This document shows positions 36,000 to 46,325 of a DNA stretch of 64,000 nt, one piece after another. The stretch lies in the NCBI GenBank assembly GCA_022496805.1, contig CM040104.1, forward strand, positions 1,893,150-1,957,149, read 5' to 3'. The notes beneath the pieces were generated by a model, which worked only from the letters and a program-made list of their open reading frames with translations, was not told where the DNA came from and did no database searches. The DNA comes from Pohlia nutans. Taxonomy: Eukaryota > Streptophyta > Bryopsida > Bryales > Mniaceae. Made by a program: the position numbers and the translations under genes. Position 1 is the first letter of the stretch, and every line of letters starts with the position of its first letter.

Positions 36000-36690
36000 T
36001 AATCCGAGTGTCCCCGGGCTTGACCCCAGGCCCCATGCGGTCTTAGCGATGTCCCTCGGGGCCCAAATGCTAATTCAGTCCACTTGAGGGCCCCAAACAG
36101 GGCCCCCAAGTGTTCTAGGAGCCCCCGTGGGGCCCCGAGGGTTGACCCATAGCGACATGCGCTCCTAGCGGTGCCCCTCGGGGCCCAAATGGCAATTCAG
36201 CCCACTAGGGGGCCCCAAACGGGATCCCCAAGTGTTCTAGGAGCCCCCGTGGGGCCCCCGTGGTTGACCCCTAGCCCCATGCGGTCCTAGCGGTGCTCCT
36301 CGGGGCCCAAATGCAAAATCAGCCCACTTGGGGGCCCCAAACGGGGCCCCCAAGTATTCTAGGAGACCCCGTGGGGCCCCCGGGGTTGACACCTAGCGCC
36401 ATGCGATCCTAGCGGTGCCCCTCGGGGCCCAAATGCAAAATCAGCCCACTTGGGGGCCCCAAACGGGGCCCCCAAGTGTTCTAGGAGCTCCCGTGGGGCC
36501 CCCGGTGGTTGTCACCTAGCGCCATGCGGACCTAGTGGTGCCCCTCAGGGCCAAAATGCAAATTCAGCCCACTTGGGGGCCCCAAATGGGGCCCCCAAGT
36601 GTTCTAGGAGACCCTGTGGGGCCCCCGGGGTTGACACCTAGCGCCATGCGATCCTAGCGGTGCCCCTCGGGGCTAAATGCAAAATCAGTC
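36000..36690. repeat. GC-rich tandem array, about 121-bp unit
   Basis: About 5.5 units repeat every 119-126 bp. Each contains CATGCGGTCCTAGCGGTG, CCCCTCGGGGCCCAAATG and GGGGGCCCCAAACGGGGCCC. Units differ by a few substitutions. The same unit occurs in inverted orientation at 41735-42085. A stray half unit (GAGCCCACTAGGGGGCCCC) follows at 37005-37075. Confidence 0.9.
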
Positions 36691-37000
36691 CACAACTTCT
36701 ACTTAAAAATTTGTTAATTTTGTTAAAATGAATTCATCCATTCCAACAACTTCTACTTAAAAATTTGTTAATATGTTGCTTACAATCAATTTTATAAGGA
36801 ATTTAGAATTCTCACTTTTAAAGTTTAGAATAAAATATTGGAGATAGCATTGGTTAACCTCACCATACGGATGGAATATTCAATTCAAAATCTAAAACTA
36901 TCATTCATACATCAATCGTAAAATATTATTCTATATAGTACTTTATGATGACTTTCCTCAAATTGTCAAATCTGGAGACACCTTTGTCCGTTTAGGAGTT
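36690..37000. mobile_element. Truncated piggyBac-type MITE inside the GC-rich array
   Basis: The right part, ending in CCTTTGTCCGTTTAGGAGTT, matches in reverse the left part of the nested element at 10265 (CCCCTAAACGTACAAAGG). The left end is missing. It interrupts the 121-bp array, which resumes at 37005. Confidence 0.6.
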
Positions 37001-37075
37001 TAAAATGAGCCCACTAGGGGGCCCCAAATAGAAACCCAACTGTTCCTAGGGCTCGTATGGGGCCCCCGTCGAAGT

Positions 37076-37600
37076 ACACTTGCAATTTGCTAGAGTACAG
37101 GCCGCTGTTGATGACAACATGAATTAAATGCTAATGCAATGGTTTAGGTATAAAGTCTTACCGGGAAGTCCTGGATTCGTTGTAGAAAGCTCCTACACCC
37201 CGTTGATCAGTACTCCACTAGTGCTGAATAAATCCTCCCATATATATACATTTCACAAATCAAAAGGAAATGGAATAGACTGTTAATTCAATAACAACGA
37301 TGATTTTTTTTGTAGATTTTATGAGATAATAGCTTCACGCAAGTTTGAACCGATGAGAAATAGGATGATTTCTGAAATTATTATGCCTCACTTCATGTTC
37401 TAGTTATTCATCAAAAACTTCTAAGATCTTAGTTGAAAATGAATCAAAACTGCACTCGAAGAAGTCACCTCATACAATTATGCGACCAAAAGATCTCCAC
37501 AAATTACTACACTTAGAGATATACATTTCAACCTATCACAACATATTTCATCAATATCCTATTTGTAATGGAACTAAATAGATGCTTGAAATTTATTTTA
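37076..37600. other. Intergenic region with another MITE fragment
   Basis: The stretch at about 37290-37590 matches the left half of the MITE at 23126-23701 (shared ATTACTACACTTAGAG and ATACATTTCAACC-type strings). Its missing right half resembles 36690-37000, so the two fragments appear to have been rearranged. The remainder shows nothing identifiable. Confidence 0.4.
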
Positions 37601-38090
37601 AAGATTATCATAAAAAAAAAACAAAAAAGAACAAAAGAACAAACAGAAAGAAAGAAACAAATAATGCAAAGAAAAAAACAAAAAAATTAAACCAAAAACG
37701 GGAAAAACCAAAAAAAAAAAAACACAAAATTTAAAAAAAAATATAAGCAAAAAAACAAAAAAACAAAAAAACACCAAAAACAAAAAAAGCCAAAAAACAA
37801 AAGACCAAAAAAAACAAAAAAACAAAAAAACAAAAAACAAAAGAACAAAAGAACAAAAAGAAAGAAAGAAACAAAGAATAAAAAGAAAAACACAAAAAAA
37901 GAAAAACACAAAAATTCAGAAAAAAAAAAACCAAAAAAACCAAAAAACATAAAAACATAAAAACATCAAAAACAAAAAAAACCAAAAAACAAAAAACCAC
38001 AAAAACAAAAAAACAAAAAAAACAAAAAAAAAAAAACACAAAAATACCAAAGACTAAAACAAAAAACCAAAAAAAAAGAAAAAAAACTGA
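37600..38090. repeat. A-rich low-complexity tract (A with scattered C)
   Basis: Nearly 490 bp consist of A runs broken by single C and occasional G, in patterns such as CAAAAAAACAAAAAA and ACAAAAACACCAAAA. The long Phe-rich frames on the minus strand are artefacts of this composition. It lies immediately beyond the 3' end of the minus-strand gene at 38093-39666. Confidence 0.9.
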
Positions 38091-38092
38091 GG

Positions 38093-39666
38093 ATGCGAGG
38101 GCGGATTGGTGAGACCGCACTGATGTCGGTGGCTTCGTGGTCTGTGATGGTCACGTGGGAGCGCCCGCTTGGTATACTCGGTGGGGTGATGTATCGTGGC
38201 TCCTGCCCCGTACTAGTCTGCCCAAACGGGCCACAGTCCTTCTGCCCCGGCGCAAGTGACGTGGCGAGTTCCATCGCTGTTGTCTGCCGCCTCCTTGACC
38301 TCCCCTATTGCGACCCATTTGGTTCATCCATCCGCCAGCTCCGCGCTTGTAACCACCAGAGCTAGTGCCCCTGGCTTGTGTAGGCGCCGCCACCTCGGGA
38401 GATTCCACGTTCAAGTTAATCTTGGCACGTTTCTAGGGAGGAGCATGAGTGGGCCGTGCAGGATTGGCCACAGAGAAACTTGGTGGCTTGAGAATCCTTT
38501 CCACTTTACGGAAGCCTGGCATGTCAGGATATTTGGAGAACAACCTGGCTTTTGGATCTGAAGCCAAAGCCAAAGCACCTTCCATCATCCAGTTACGGGT
38601 GTGCATGAAGCATAGTTGGGCACGAGCTCCCATCTTACCCGCCTTATACATCCAAGTGAGAAAAGCGATGAATTTACCAAACAGGGAGGGGAAACGATCA
38701 TTGGGAAAGAATTTCTCCAGATTGTTTACCATATACCAAATGGCATGGTCCCACCAGATTACGGAACCATGACAACGAACAACAGCATCCACATTACAAG
38801 TGCACCGCATGTATGGACGGTGTACATTCCACATCTCATGCACATGTGTGTGCTTGCGATCATTAGCTGTGGGAATTTCGAACTTCACATGCAGCTTAAC
38901 ATCCGGGACTGCACATTTCGAGTGATCAAACTGATAAAGCGGGAAGGCTTGATCTACAAAAATAGCAGATTTGAAAGCCTGATTTCCGTTCATGGCAAGC
39001 CTTAACTTCCGCTGGTGTCATAGCGCACCATATGCGCCATACAGCCGGGGGAATCGGCGCTAGCAAGTTGATATTATTAATCGTCCAGCAACGGTGGCCA
39101 CGAAGGGACAGCTGGTCCTCGACAGCTCGCGGAGGTATGGCAGGAATGTTAAGATTCGCACCAGCGTTAACAAGAACTGCTCTGGCCCGATCAGTTTGTG
39201 ACGTGGTAATCGAGTCACGTAGATCTTCTGCGGCACACTTTTCCAGGTCTGTGATCGAGAGTCTGGCCAACAGAGGGTGGTCGGAAGCATCATCATCGAG
39301 CTCCGCTTGTCCTCGGGCGCTGTTATTAGCCTCTCGAATTACACCTTCAATAACAAGGCTCTGTTTCTGTGCCTTCTCAAAGTCTTCACTATCAGTCCGC
39401 ACAAAAACCAAAAGATTTTCGCTCAATTCCTTCAGTCTACTGAGTGCAAGGTTAAGATCGGTACCGACCTCAAAGACACATGTCCATTGTGCAAGATCGA
39501 CAACTGTCAAAAGCATCGGCAACTCACCGTCGACTGATTGTTCACAGATCAGCCTGTCGTGGTCCTGGATGTACTTGTGAATTTCAGGGAGTTGAATGGC
39601 CGACAGTGTAGCCTGCACAGCAGGGATCGGAGGCGGAAGCGGAATGTCATATCCCATCTTTACCAA
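38093..39666 (-). pseudogene. Unknown gag-like transposon gene, frameshifted
   Basis: From ATG at 39666 (MVKMGYDIPLPPPIPAVQ) a frame runs to 38926. A one-base shift near 38995 moves into the frame continuing MNGNQAFKSAIFVDQAFPLY to TAG at 38433-38435. Reading past that TAG, the frame goes on as KRAKINLNVESPEVAAPTQ and a Gly/Arg-rich tail (GGYKRG, GRNRGGQGGGRQQ). The middle holds a Trp/Cys/His-rich stretch (MRCTCNVDAVVRCHGSVIWW). I do not recognise the family. The layout, with a helical front, a compact middle and a basic Gly/Arg tail, resembles a gag or nucleocapsid-like nucleic-acid-binding protein, but this is inference. It is divergent from the gene at 42230. Confidence 0.5.
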
Positions 39667-41095
39667 ATCCGGGTGCCAGGTCGTGAGTGATTTTGGGGTC
39701 TAGAACATGCAACACACGGCACACGAACTTAGAAACTCAATACAGAAATAGAAACGAAAGAGACAAAGCACTAACATGAAAGTAGCTCGCCACTACTAAA
39801 TGGATAATTGTAAAAAAATCACTTTTTCGATACATCTCTTTTCAGAGCATCTTGTTCATTGTCTCTTTCAGAACGAAACTGTATTGAGCTGGGAATATAA
39901 AACAAGATCAAAGCGATACAAGGCCTGGAAAGCCAAAGCATGGATATAGCAGTATGAGGTTTTACATAATGGGAAACAGGCCCAAAATAAGCAGTACAAA
40001 GTATGAGAATCAAAGTAACACATGTTACAAATCAGCATGCCAGAAATTAAACGATTGAGCAACAAGGTGTAAAACACGGTAACAGTAGCTTGACAAAAAA
40101 AGCGAACTGTATTAATAAAGCAATAACATTCAAAAAACGAGAAGGAGAAAACCGTAAGCTTCTCGTATCATGTCTTGCTCGTGTGCAGTTTGAGTAGAAT
40201 CAAAAGGAAGGAACAAGAGGAAGCCACCCTCACCTGTACCCATACAATCCAACGCCACAAATGGGGGTTAGAATGCGCATACGAGGTGTCTACAGGTAGC
40301 TTCAGCGTGTTATTGCAGTCACAAGTCCAAAACCAAAATCATCACAGCGCAAACAAACACACAAAGACCATCACAGTGTAAAAAACAATCCTTGGTAACC
40401 TGACTAGACAATGGAGAGCCCTCCATGCTGGAGTTTGCACGCGGTGAGCTCCACCGAAATATTTGACTGGTCGAACCAGCCAGAAATTTGCTCGCAGGTT
40501 TAGAAAAAATCCCTTCTGCCGCAAGTATCTACGTTGCAGTGGCACAGATAGACTCACAAAATCTCAGTCCGCACTAACCATTCAGCGCAAGCTAAAATAT
40601 GTACTCGCATGAACAACCGTATGCAACGTGCAGCAAATCAGGTACACGGCACCGGAGAGAACATCGTGCAGGAGTAGTCACCGCAGCTTGAGTGCATAAG
40701 CAGCGAATTACGCAGGCAGGGTAATATGCATGCAAAAGCATGCACGTCAGCCATGAAGGCACCGCCCCCGAGGTGGTTGCGTATTAAATTCTCATCAAGA
40801 AATAAGAGCCTCCAGGACAATGCAACATGAAGCAAGTTAATGCAGGATTAGGGAGGGAGCGGTGGGTTTTTTAATGCGTTCATAACATCATTAGTTGAGG
40901 CAAAGAATGACAACAGCCAGGCGGGCAAATTAGTAAGCGAAGCTCAAGCAGCGCGGGTCCGTTAAATAAAACCCAAGTGGCGCTAGATTAAAGCAAACCA
41001 AGATTGTACTGTATTTGAGCAAAAAAACCACGTCTAGTAACTATCTGTACATAGTGGTTATATTACCAAATAAATATCAGTACAGGGCCAAAAAA
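39667..41095. other. Divergent intergenic region between two transposon-like genes
   Basis: This separates the minus-strand gene ending its 5' side at 39666 from the plus-strand transcription unit beginning near 41.5 kb. No recognisable gene is present; open frames are short. It probably holds one or both promoters. Confidence 0.4.
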
Positions 41096-41298
41096 AGAAA
41101 AAAAACAAAAAAAAAAAAAAAAACGGCCGCTGGCCGGCCCCGCCAGCTGGGCCGACCAGCTGGCCGGCCAAAACCGGCCAGCAAGCTGGCCGCTGGCCAA
41201 AGCCAGCTAGTTGTAGCCGGCCTGCTGGCTAGCCAAAGCTGGCCTCCCTTGGAGACACACACACAAATAGAAGAGGGTGCGCGGCCGCGCACCCTCTT
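41095..41298. repeat. Poly-A tract, GGCC-rich minisatellite and a 28-bp perfect palindrome
   Basis: An A-rich run (41095-41123) is followed by about 120 bp made of CTGGCC and GGCCGGCC variants (41124-41245). Next comes a perfect palindrome at 41271-41298 whose half is AAGAGGGTGCGCGG, with GCGGCCGC at its centre. The CTGGCCGGCC units are themselves self-complementary. No coding function is supported. Confidence 0.85.
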
Positions 41299-41495
41299 TG
41301 CCCATTTTTTGGCTCAGGCAAGTTTCTCTCTCCAGCCCTCCGTCCCTCTTCCACATTCTCCTTTCTCTATAACATCAGATTGCGTTCAATTTTTCTCAAA
41401 AAACTTCAAAAAAACCCACTATTTCACTTAAGCCCTCTAACACATACCATGGTCAGCTCTCCATCGTTGTAATGAGAAGAATGAAGGGTTCTTCT

Positions 41496-41504
41496 TATAT
41501 ATAT
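41496..41504 (+). promoter_or_regulatory. TATA-like element of the ParB/methyltransferase-like gene
   Basis: TATATATAT is followed about 170 bp later by a GAG|GTAAAC splice donor (after 41677). The spacing suits a short noncoding first exon. Assignment rests on position and sequence only. Confidence 0.35.
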
Positions 41505-41734
41505 GAAGAACAACTCACGAAAGCACTTCATTTAAAAAATTCACTCTTTCTCAACTAATTTTCTTTTCATGTTCGTTTCGATTCGTGACAGGAATTTGGA
41601 AGGGAGCATTAATTCGTTAGTGGGGGAGTTCTATCTGCAGAGTCTAAGAGCTTCAACCACGAATTCAAGACTTTGAGGTAAACGTTTCTCCCTAAACCAT
41701 TCTTTTATCGATCAGTTCATGCGCTAAATAGGCA

Positions 41735-42085
41735 TCTAGGCCCGAGGGGCACTGCTAGGATCGCATGGTGCTAGGGGTCAACCCCGGGGGTCCCACGGGA
41801 GTTCCTAGAACACTCGGGGGCCCCGTTTGGGGCCCTCAAGTGGGCTGATTTTGCATTTGGGCCCCGAGGGTTACCGCTAGGACCGCATGGCGCTAGGTGT
41901 CCACCCCGGGGGCTCCTAGAACACATGGGGGCCTCGTTTGGAGCCCCTAAGTGGGCTGATTTTGCATTTGGGCCTCGAGGGGCACCGCTAGGTCCGCATG
42001 GGCCTAGGGGTCGATCCCGGGGGCCCCACGCGGATTCCTAGAACACTTGGGGGCCCCTTTTGGGGCCTTCAAGTGGACTGAATAT
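41735..42085. repeat. GC-rich tandem array, inverted copy, within a 5' UTR intron
   Basis: About three units carry the complement of the 36000-36690 repeat, for example CGAGGGGCACCGCTAGG and GGGCTGATTTTGCATTTGGGC. Spacing is 110-122 bp. The array sits inside a predicted intron, 41678-42211 (donor GAG|GTAAAC, acceptor TTATGCAG). Confidence 0.85.
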
Positions 42086-42229
42086 TTATTTTTGCAATGG
42101 CGGGGTCTCCGTGGGGACATTGCCATTGTTGGAATTGAATCGTAATATGTAATCGCAAGTTTATTTCGAATATCGATGTCTGGATTGTTGATACGCTTCT
42201 CTTTTATGCAGGCTCTTAGACTTATTACC

Positions 42230-45200
42230 ATGGCGCCTAATGTGGTATCCGAGTATAGGGAGCATGGTTGGTGGGTTACGGGCGAGGACCCTTTGATGCC
42301 GATGCTGTGGATGACTGATTTTCCGGTGATGCCGGGTAGATTCTGGACAGCACTCGGGAGGGTGATTGGTTTGGTGCTGTGTATTACCTCGTCGCCGAAT
42401 GGATTTTTTTTCATTCAAGTGCAGAGCGAGGACCCGACTCCGATGAAGTACAGGGTGCAGAGGGAGTTGATAATGGCACCGGTCCCGCACAACCTGCTTG
42501 ATCGTGTTCCCGCGATGAAGATGGTGCGTTCGTTGCAGAGGGAGTGGGAGGCCATTCCAGAGGAGTTGAGGATGGTACGTGAGGCTTCTGTTATGAAGTG
42601 TATGCCATTGGGCCCCGAGGAGATGCTTCGTGCGAGGCAGCGGTTTCTAGAGCATCAGGCGTATAACTTGTTGAGGGAGCGTGCCCCCTTGGAGGCTGCA
42701 GTGGAGCAGCCTCCACCTGTTCCGGTGACTACCGACCCCTTGTATAGGGTGCTTGCGGCTCCTGTCAATGTGGATTGGGTGCCAGTGGAAGAGCGCAGGA
42801 TAGGGCGGCCTACAGTGGGAGCACCAGTGGATGATTTGGTTCCGGAGCCCTATCCTGTACCGCGGGCGTCTGTACCACAGAGGAAGAGGAGGAGGCTACA
42901 ACGAGTGTCAAGGGCTGTGACACCACCATTGCAGGCAGGTGCAGAGGACGAGGCTGATGATATTGATGATTCTTCGTTAGAGGTCGAGGCATGACACGGA
43001 GGAGGAGGTTGGTGTTTCCGAAGGAGGATGAGGTTGGTGTTTCCGAAGGAGGATGAGCTTTGGGCGGGTTACATTTGGGGAGCGGATGCGATATTTAATG
43101 TCCAAGTGCAGAACATCCGTGCAGTGGAGAATCCTGAGACGAACCACCGCGTGTTGACTGGAACGAGGGTGATGGACATGTATCGACGGTTAAGGGGGAA
43201 AAACAAAGAGTTAATCAGTCCGTTGACTTTGAGGCCCATCAGATACATTGTGGAGGGTACGGGGTCGCACGGTGAGAGCCGGAGGAGGGAAGTGCCATTC
43301 TCGGAGGATAATGCAGTTCGGGAGTTTGAGGCTGCGTATTTGCACTATGCGGAGGCGGTGTCTGGACATGGAGTTCTTGGCTCTAGGGCAAATTGGTTGG
43401 AGAACAACATCATTTGGGAGCCAGTGGATGGGCAGCACATTGTTCAGGCTTGCATGGAGGCCAAGATCGAGTGTGATGCGGGGTTACTATCAGAGGAGGA
43501 GTACCGGGAGGTGTTTGCAATATAGAAGGCCAAGTTTGTGGTGTACAGGGATCCGCGTTTGTACATCGATGCTTCAGTGAGGATCAATGCCAAGGAGTTT
43601 GAGAGACAGTTCTACACCACGATAGTGGAGGACTTCATGAAGCTCCGGGCTATATGGATTGCGTGTGGGAGACCGGATCAGTATGTGCGAGACGACAATG
43701 AGCGGCGGGGTCGGGCGTTGATGATGGCCGCGAGTGCACTGCATCTGACTACAAGCATGAAGGACAACAAGGTGGGCTTGGCGACATTGTCGAAGCAGAT
43801 GGTAGACCATACCCGTCATGCATGGCACAAGGACGAAGAGTGCTATGAGGCAGTATTGCAGGTGTGTTCGGATTACGAGAGCGGGTTCTTGTGGTTCAAC
43901 AAGGAGGACGAGAAGAAATAGAGGGATTATGCATCCAAACACAGTTTGGATGTCACCGTGGACGTGCGAGCGGGGCGGAAGAGGATGGAGAAGAACTGGC
44001 TCAGACCATTGTCGAGGATTCCAGCTCGGCACTATCTCCGGGTGGCGAAGGACTTGGCAGCACAGCCAGTGCAGGGAGGGAGCCGGGCTACGCAGAAGTA
44101 CTACTTCAACGGCAACAACAGCCCCAATCTACCGAAGGAGACTTTGGCGTGGGTGGCTGATCGGATGCAGCGGAGGGAGGCAGTACGAAATGCGTTGAGG
44201 TGGTTGATAGTGAAGGACCGAGAGCGCCCGGTACCGACGATGGAGGAGTTCTTTGTCATTCCAGTGGGACGATATGGAGGGGATCGTGGGGAGGTCTTGC
44301 AGGAGCTTGGGGAGAATATCGAGACGGATATGAAGAAAGCTTGGGCTAGTCCATTGGTCCGTGCGGTGGGAGCGTTGGAGAAATTGGATCCCCTCATACC
44401 TCCATTGATCAGACAGCACTACACGGACATAGCGACCGGTGGTCGTCGATACCGAGGGCATGCCCGAGATGTTGGAGATCTCGGAGCAGCGCGATGGGAC
44501 TGGCAGTTTCGTTTACCAATCAGGAGGGGAGGCTATGCTTTGAGAATGCTTCCGGTGCGACGTCGAGGGGGTTTTTTCACGGAGGAGCACATGGAGCTTG
44601 GGGAACCATGCTTATGGATTATTGATTGCAGACGGGGATCATCACAGGGGGAGGACAAGGCTTGGGGAGATGACGATTATGCACATGTGATGGAGCGGTT
44701 GCAGAGGTGGATGATGGGTATTTACAAGTGGAACGTCATTTTCTTATTGCCACCCGGAGTGCACTTTGAGGAGCGGTTGCGCAACACCTTGCACGTACCA
44801 GAGGAGAGCCGGTGTTTTGGAGGAGTGTGGGTGTTCGAGTCAGGTGCGATCAACGGATATGAGCATGATCTGAGGCACGATGGGAGAGTGGAGCGAGCAG
44901 TACAAGCTATTGGAGGTGTGGCAGTTGTGTTGGCGCATGTCCGCAGGTGCAGGGCATCTCAGAATGTTCGAAAGGGGACGGGGGAGCTTCCTACTGTGTT
45001 CATGGACTCCTGGACTGAGGCTAAAGCACCGTGTATAGCGGATCCATTGGAGAGGTCTCCGACAGAGTTGCAGAGGCTTGTGCAGATGTATTTGCTGGAG
45101 AAGTGGGGTCTCGTGGTTGTTGGCATCACCACGGCCATACCAGACATACTGCAGGGCGATTTTGTGGGTAGCCAAATCATTGTCCTTGACAGCTCGAGCA

Positions 45201-45610
45201 CACGTACTACATTTTTAAGGATTGCATGCGCAGAGATGTACGGGTGTGACATGGATTGGCCATCTGGTGCTGCTACTCAGCCTTGGGCTACTGCGGGCCC
45301 TTCTACAGTGAGGCCTACACGTGGGAGCACATGATTGATGGACGGTGTAGACAGTGGGGCATGTGAGGGTTCTGAGGGGGAGCCTTCTGCTACACAGCGC
45401 AATGCAGATACTGTACGACATGTGGAGGTGTCGTTAGGCTCTAGAGGCACACCAGACAGATAGAGGACTCACGAGGACACAGCCCGGAGCGTGAGACAGG
45501 ACGACAGTATCACAGGGTTTAGTCCGAGGTATGAGGTTGTTGCAGGGGGAAAGGTCGTATGTGAGCAGAGAGCGGAGAGCAGAGAGCAGAGAGCAGAGAT
45601 TAAAGAGTAG
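42230..45610 (+). pseudogene. ParB-like plus methyltransferase-like transposon gene, five in-frame stops
   Basis: From ATG at 42230 (MAPNVVSEYREHGWWVTG) one reading frame runs to TAG at 45608, interrupted by TGA 42992, TAG 43523, TAG 43919, TGA 45332 and TAG 45461. There is no frameshift. Past residue 160 there is a Pro-rich linker with a basic patch (KRRRLQRVSR). At about residue 400 is WEPVDGQHIVQAC, followed by FVVYRDP and SVRINAKEF, the layout of a ParB/Srx-type DGxH(R) domain. The C-terminal third (from about 780) looks like an amino-methyltransferase with motif IV first: LWIIDCRRG (about 799) in place of DPPY, WNVIFLLPPG, then a degenerate motif I (VGSQIIVLDSSST) near 980. A 5' UTR intron precedes it. 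A 25-bp tandem duplication lies at 43003-43052. Both domain calls are from motifs and comparison with the gene at 46326-57522. Confidence 0.55.
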
Positions 45611-46325
45611 ACTTTAAACATTTTCGCAGTCATTTTCAGGGTTAGGGTTCCTATAACCGTGGATTTTTTCATTTTTTTATTAATATTTTTTGGGAGAATT
45701 GGTATGTATAACCGTGGAATTTAGGAGAATTTAACAGTGAGATATAGAATTTTGGGACATTCATCCACGGACTTGGATCACTCATGTAAGTTTGTTACAT
45801 AAGATATTTTGTCTAGCCAGGGTTGAATTAGGAGTGAATGAATTGACGTCTAGGAGTGAATGTTTAGGAGTGAATTAGGATTTAATGAATTCACAACATT
45901 TAGTCTAAAAGGGAATGAAGTGATGATGTTAATGTACTTGTGATGGATGTTTAGGTTTGTATGAAGATTTCATTTTGAATTCTAACATTCTCTCATATTA
46001 GATTACTACCTGATAATTTGTTCAATTTTTTTATACAATCTTTTACAATCTCATAATTGAAACAATATTACTCCACTAAAGAGTATACACATATTACAGG
46101 ATTACACCAAACATACATACGATACACTATTACACTAATTGCCAATACACTCATTGCCCAAACAACACCAAACACCATATAAGTAAGCTAGTAAGCTAAA
46201 ACAATGAGCTCAAAGAATATAACCAAGAGTATAAAGTACAACTGATAAACATAAAACTAGCCATTACAATGGCTATGCAAAATAGAGATATAATATACTC
46301 GTAGGAAATACAATATCATTGAGGT
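45611..46325. other. Intergenic region between two ParB/methyltransferase-like genes
   Basis: AT-rich, with no gene seen. The preceding gene ends in a GAGAGCAGAGAGCAGA repeat (about 45560-45600). A partly repeated TAGGAGTGAAT string lies at about 45828-45885. The right part probably carries the 3' UTR of the minus-strand gene. Confidence 0.4.

Noticed and set aside
32149..36000. Terminal inverted repeats for the DUF7869-like element
   Set aside because: GCACTTGGCC repeats near 32170-32200 and CCCCGGGC near 36010 were compared but do not form a convincing inverted pair or target duplication.
37598..38120. Phe-rich membrane-like proteins on the minus strand
   Set aside because: They are translations of the A-rich low-complexity tract and shift frame freely; composition alone explains them.
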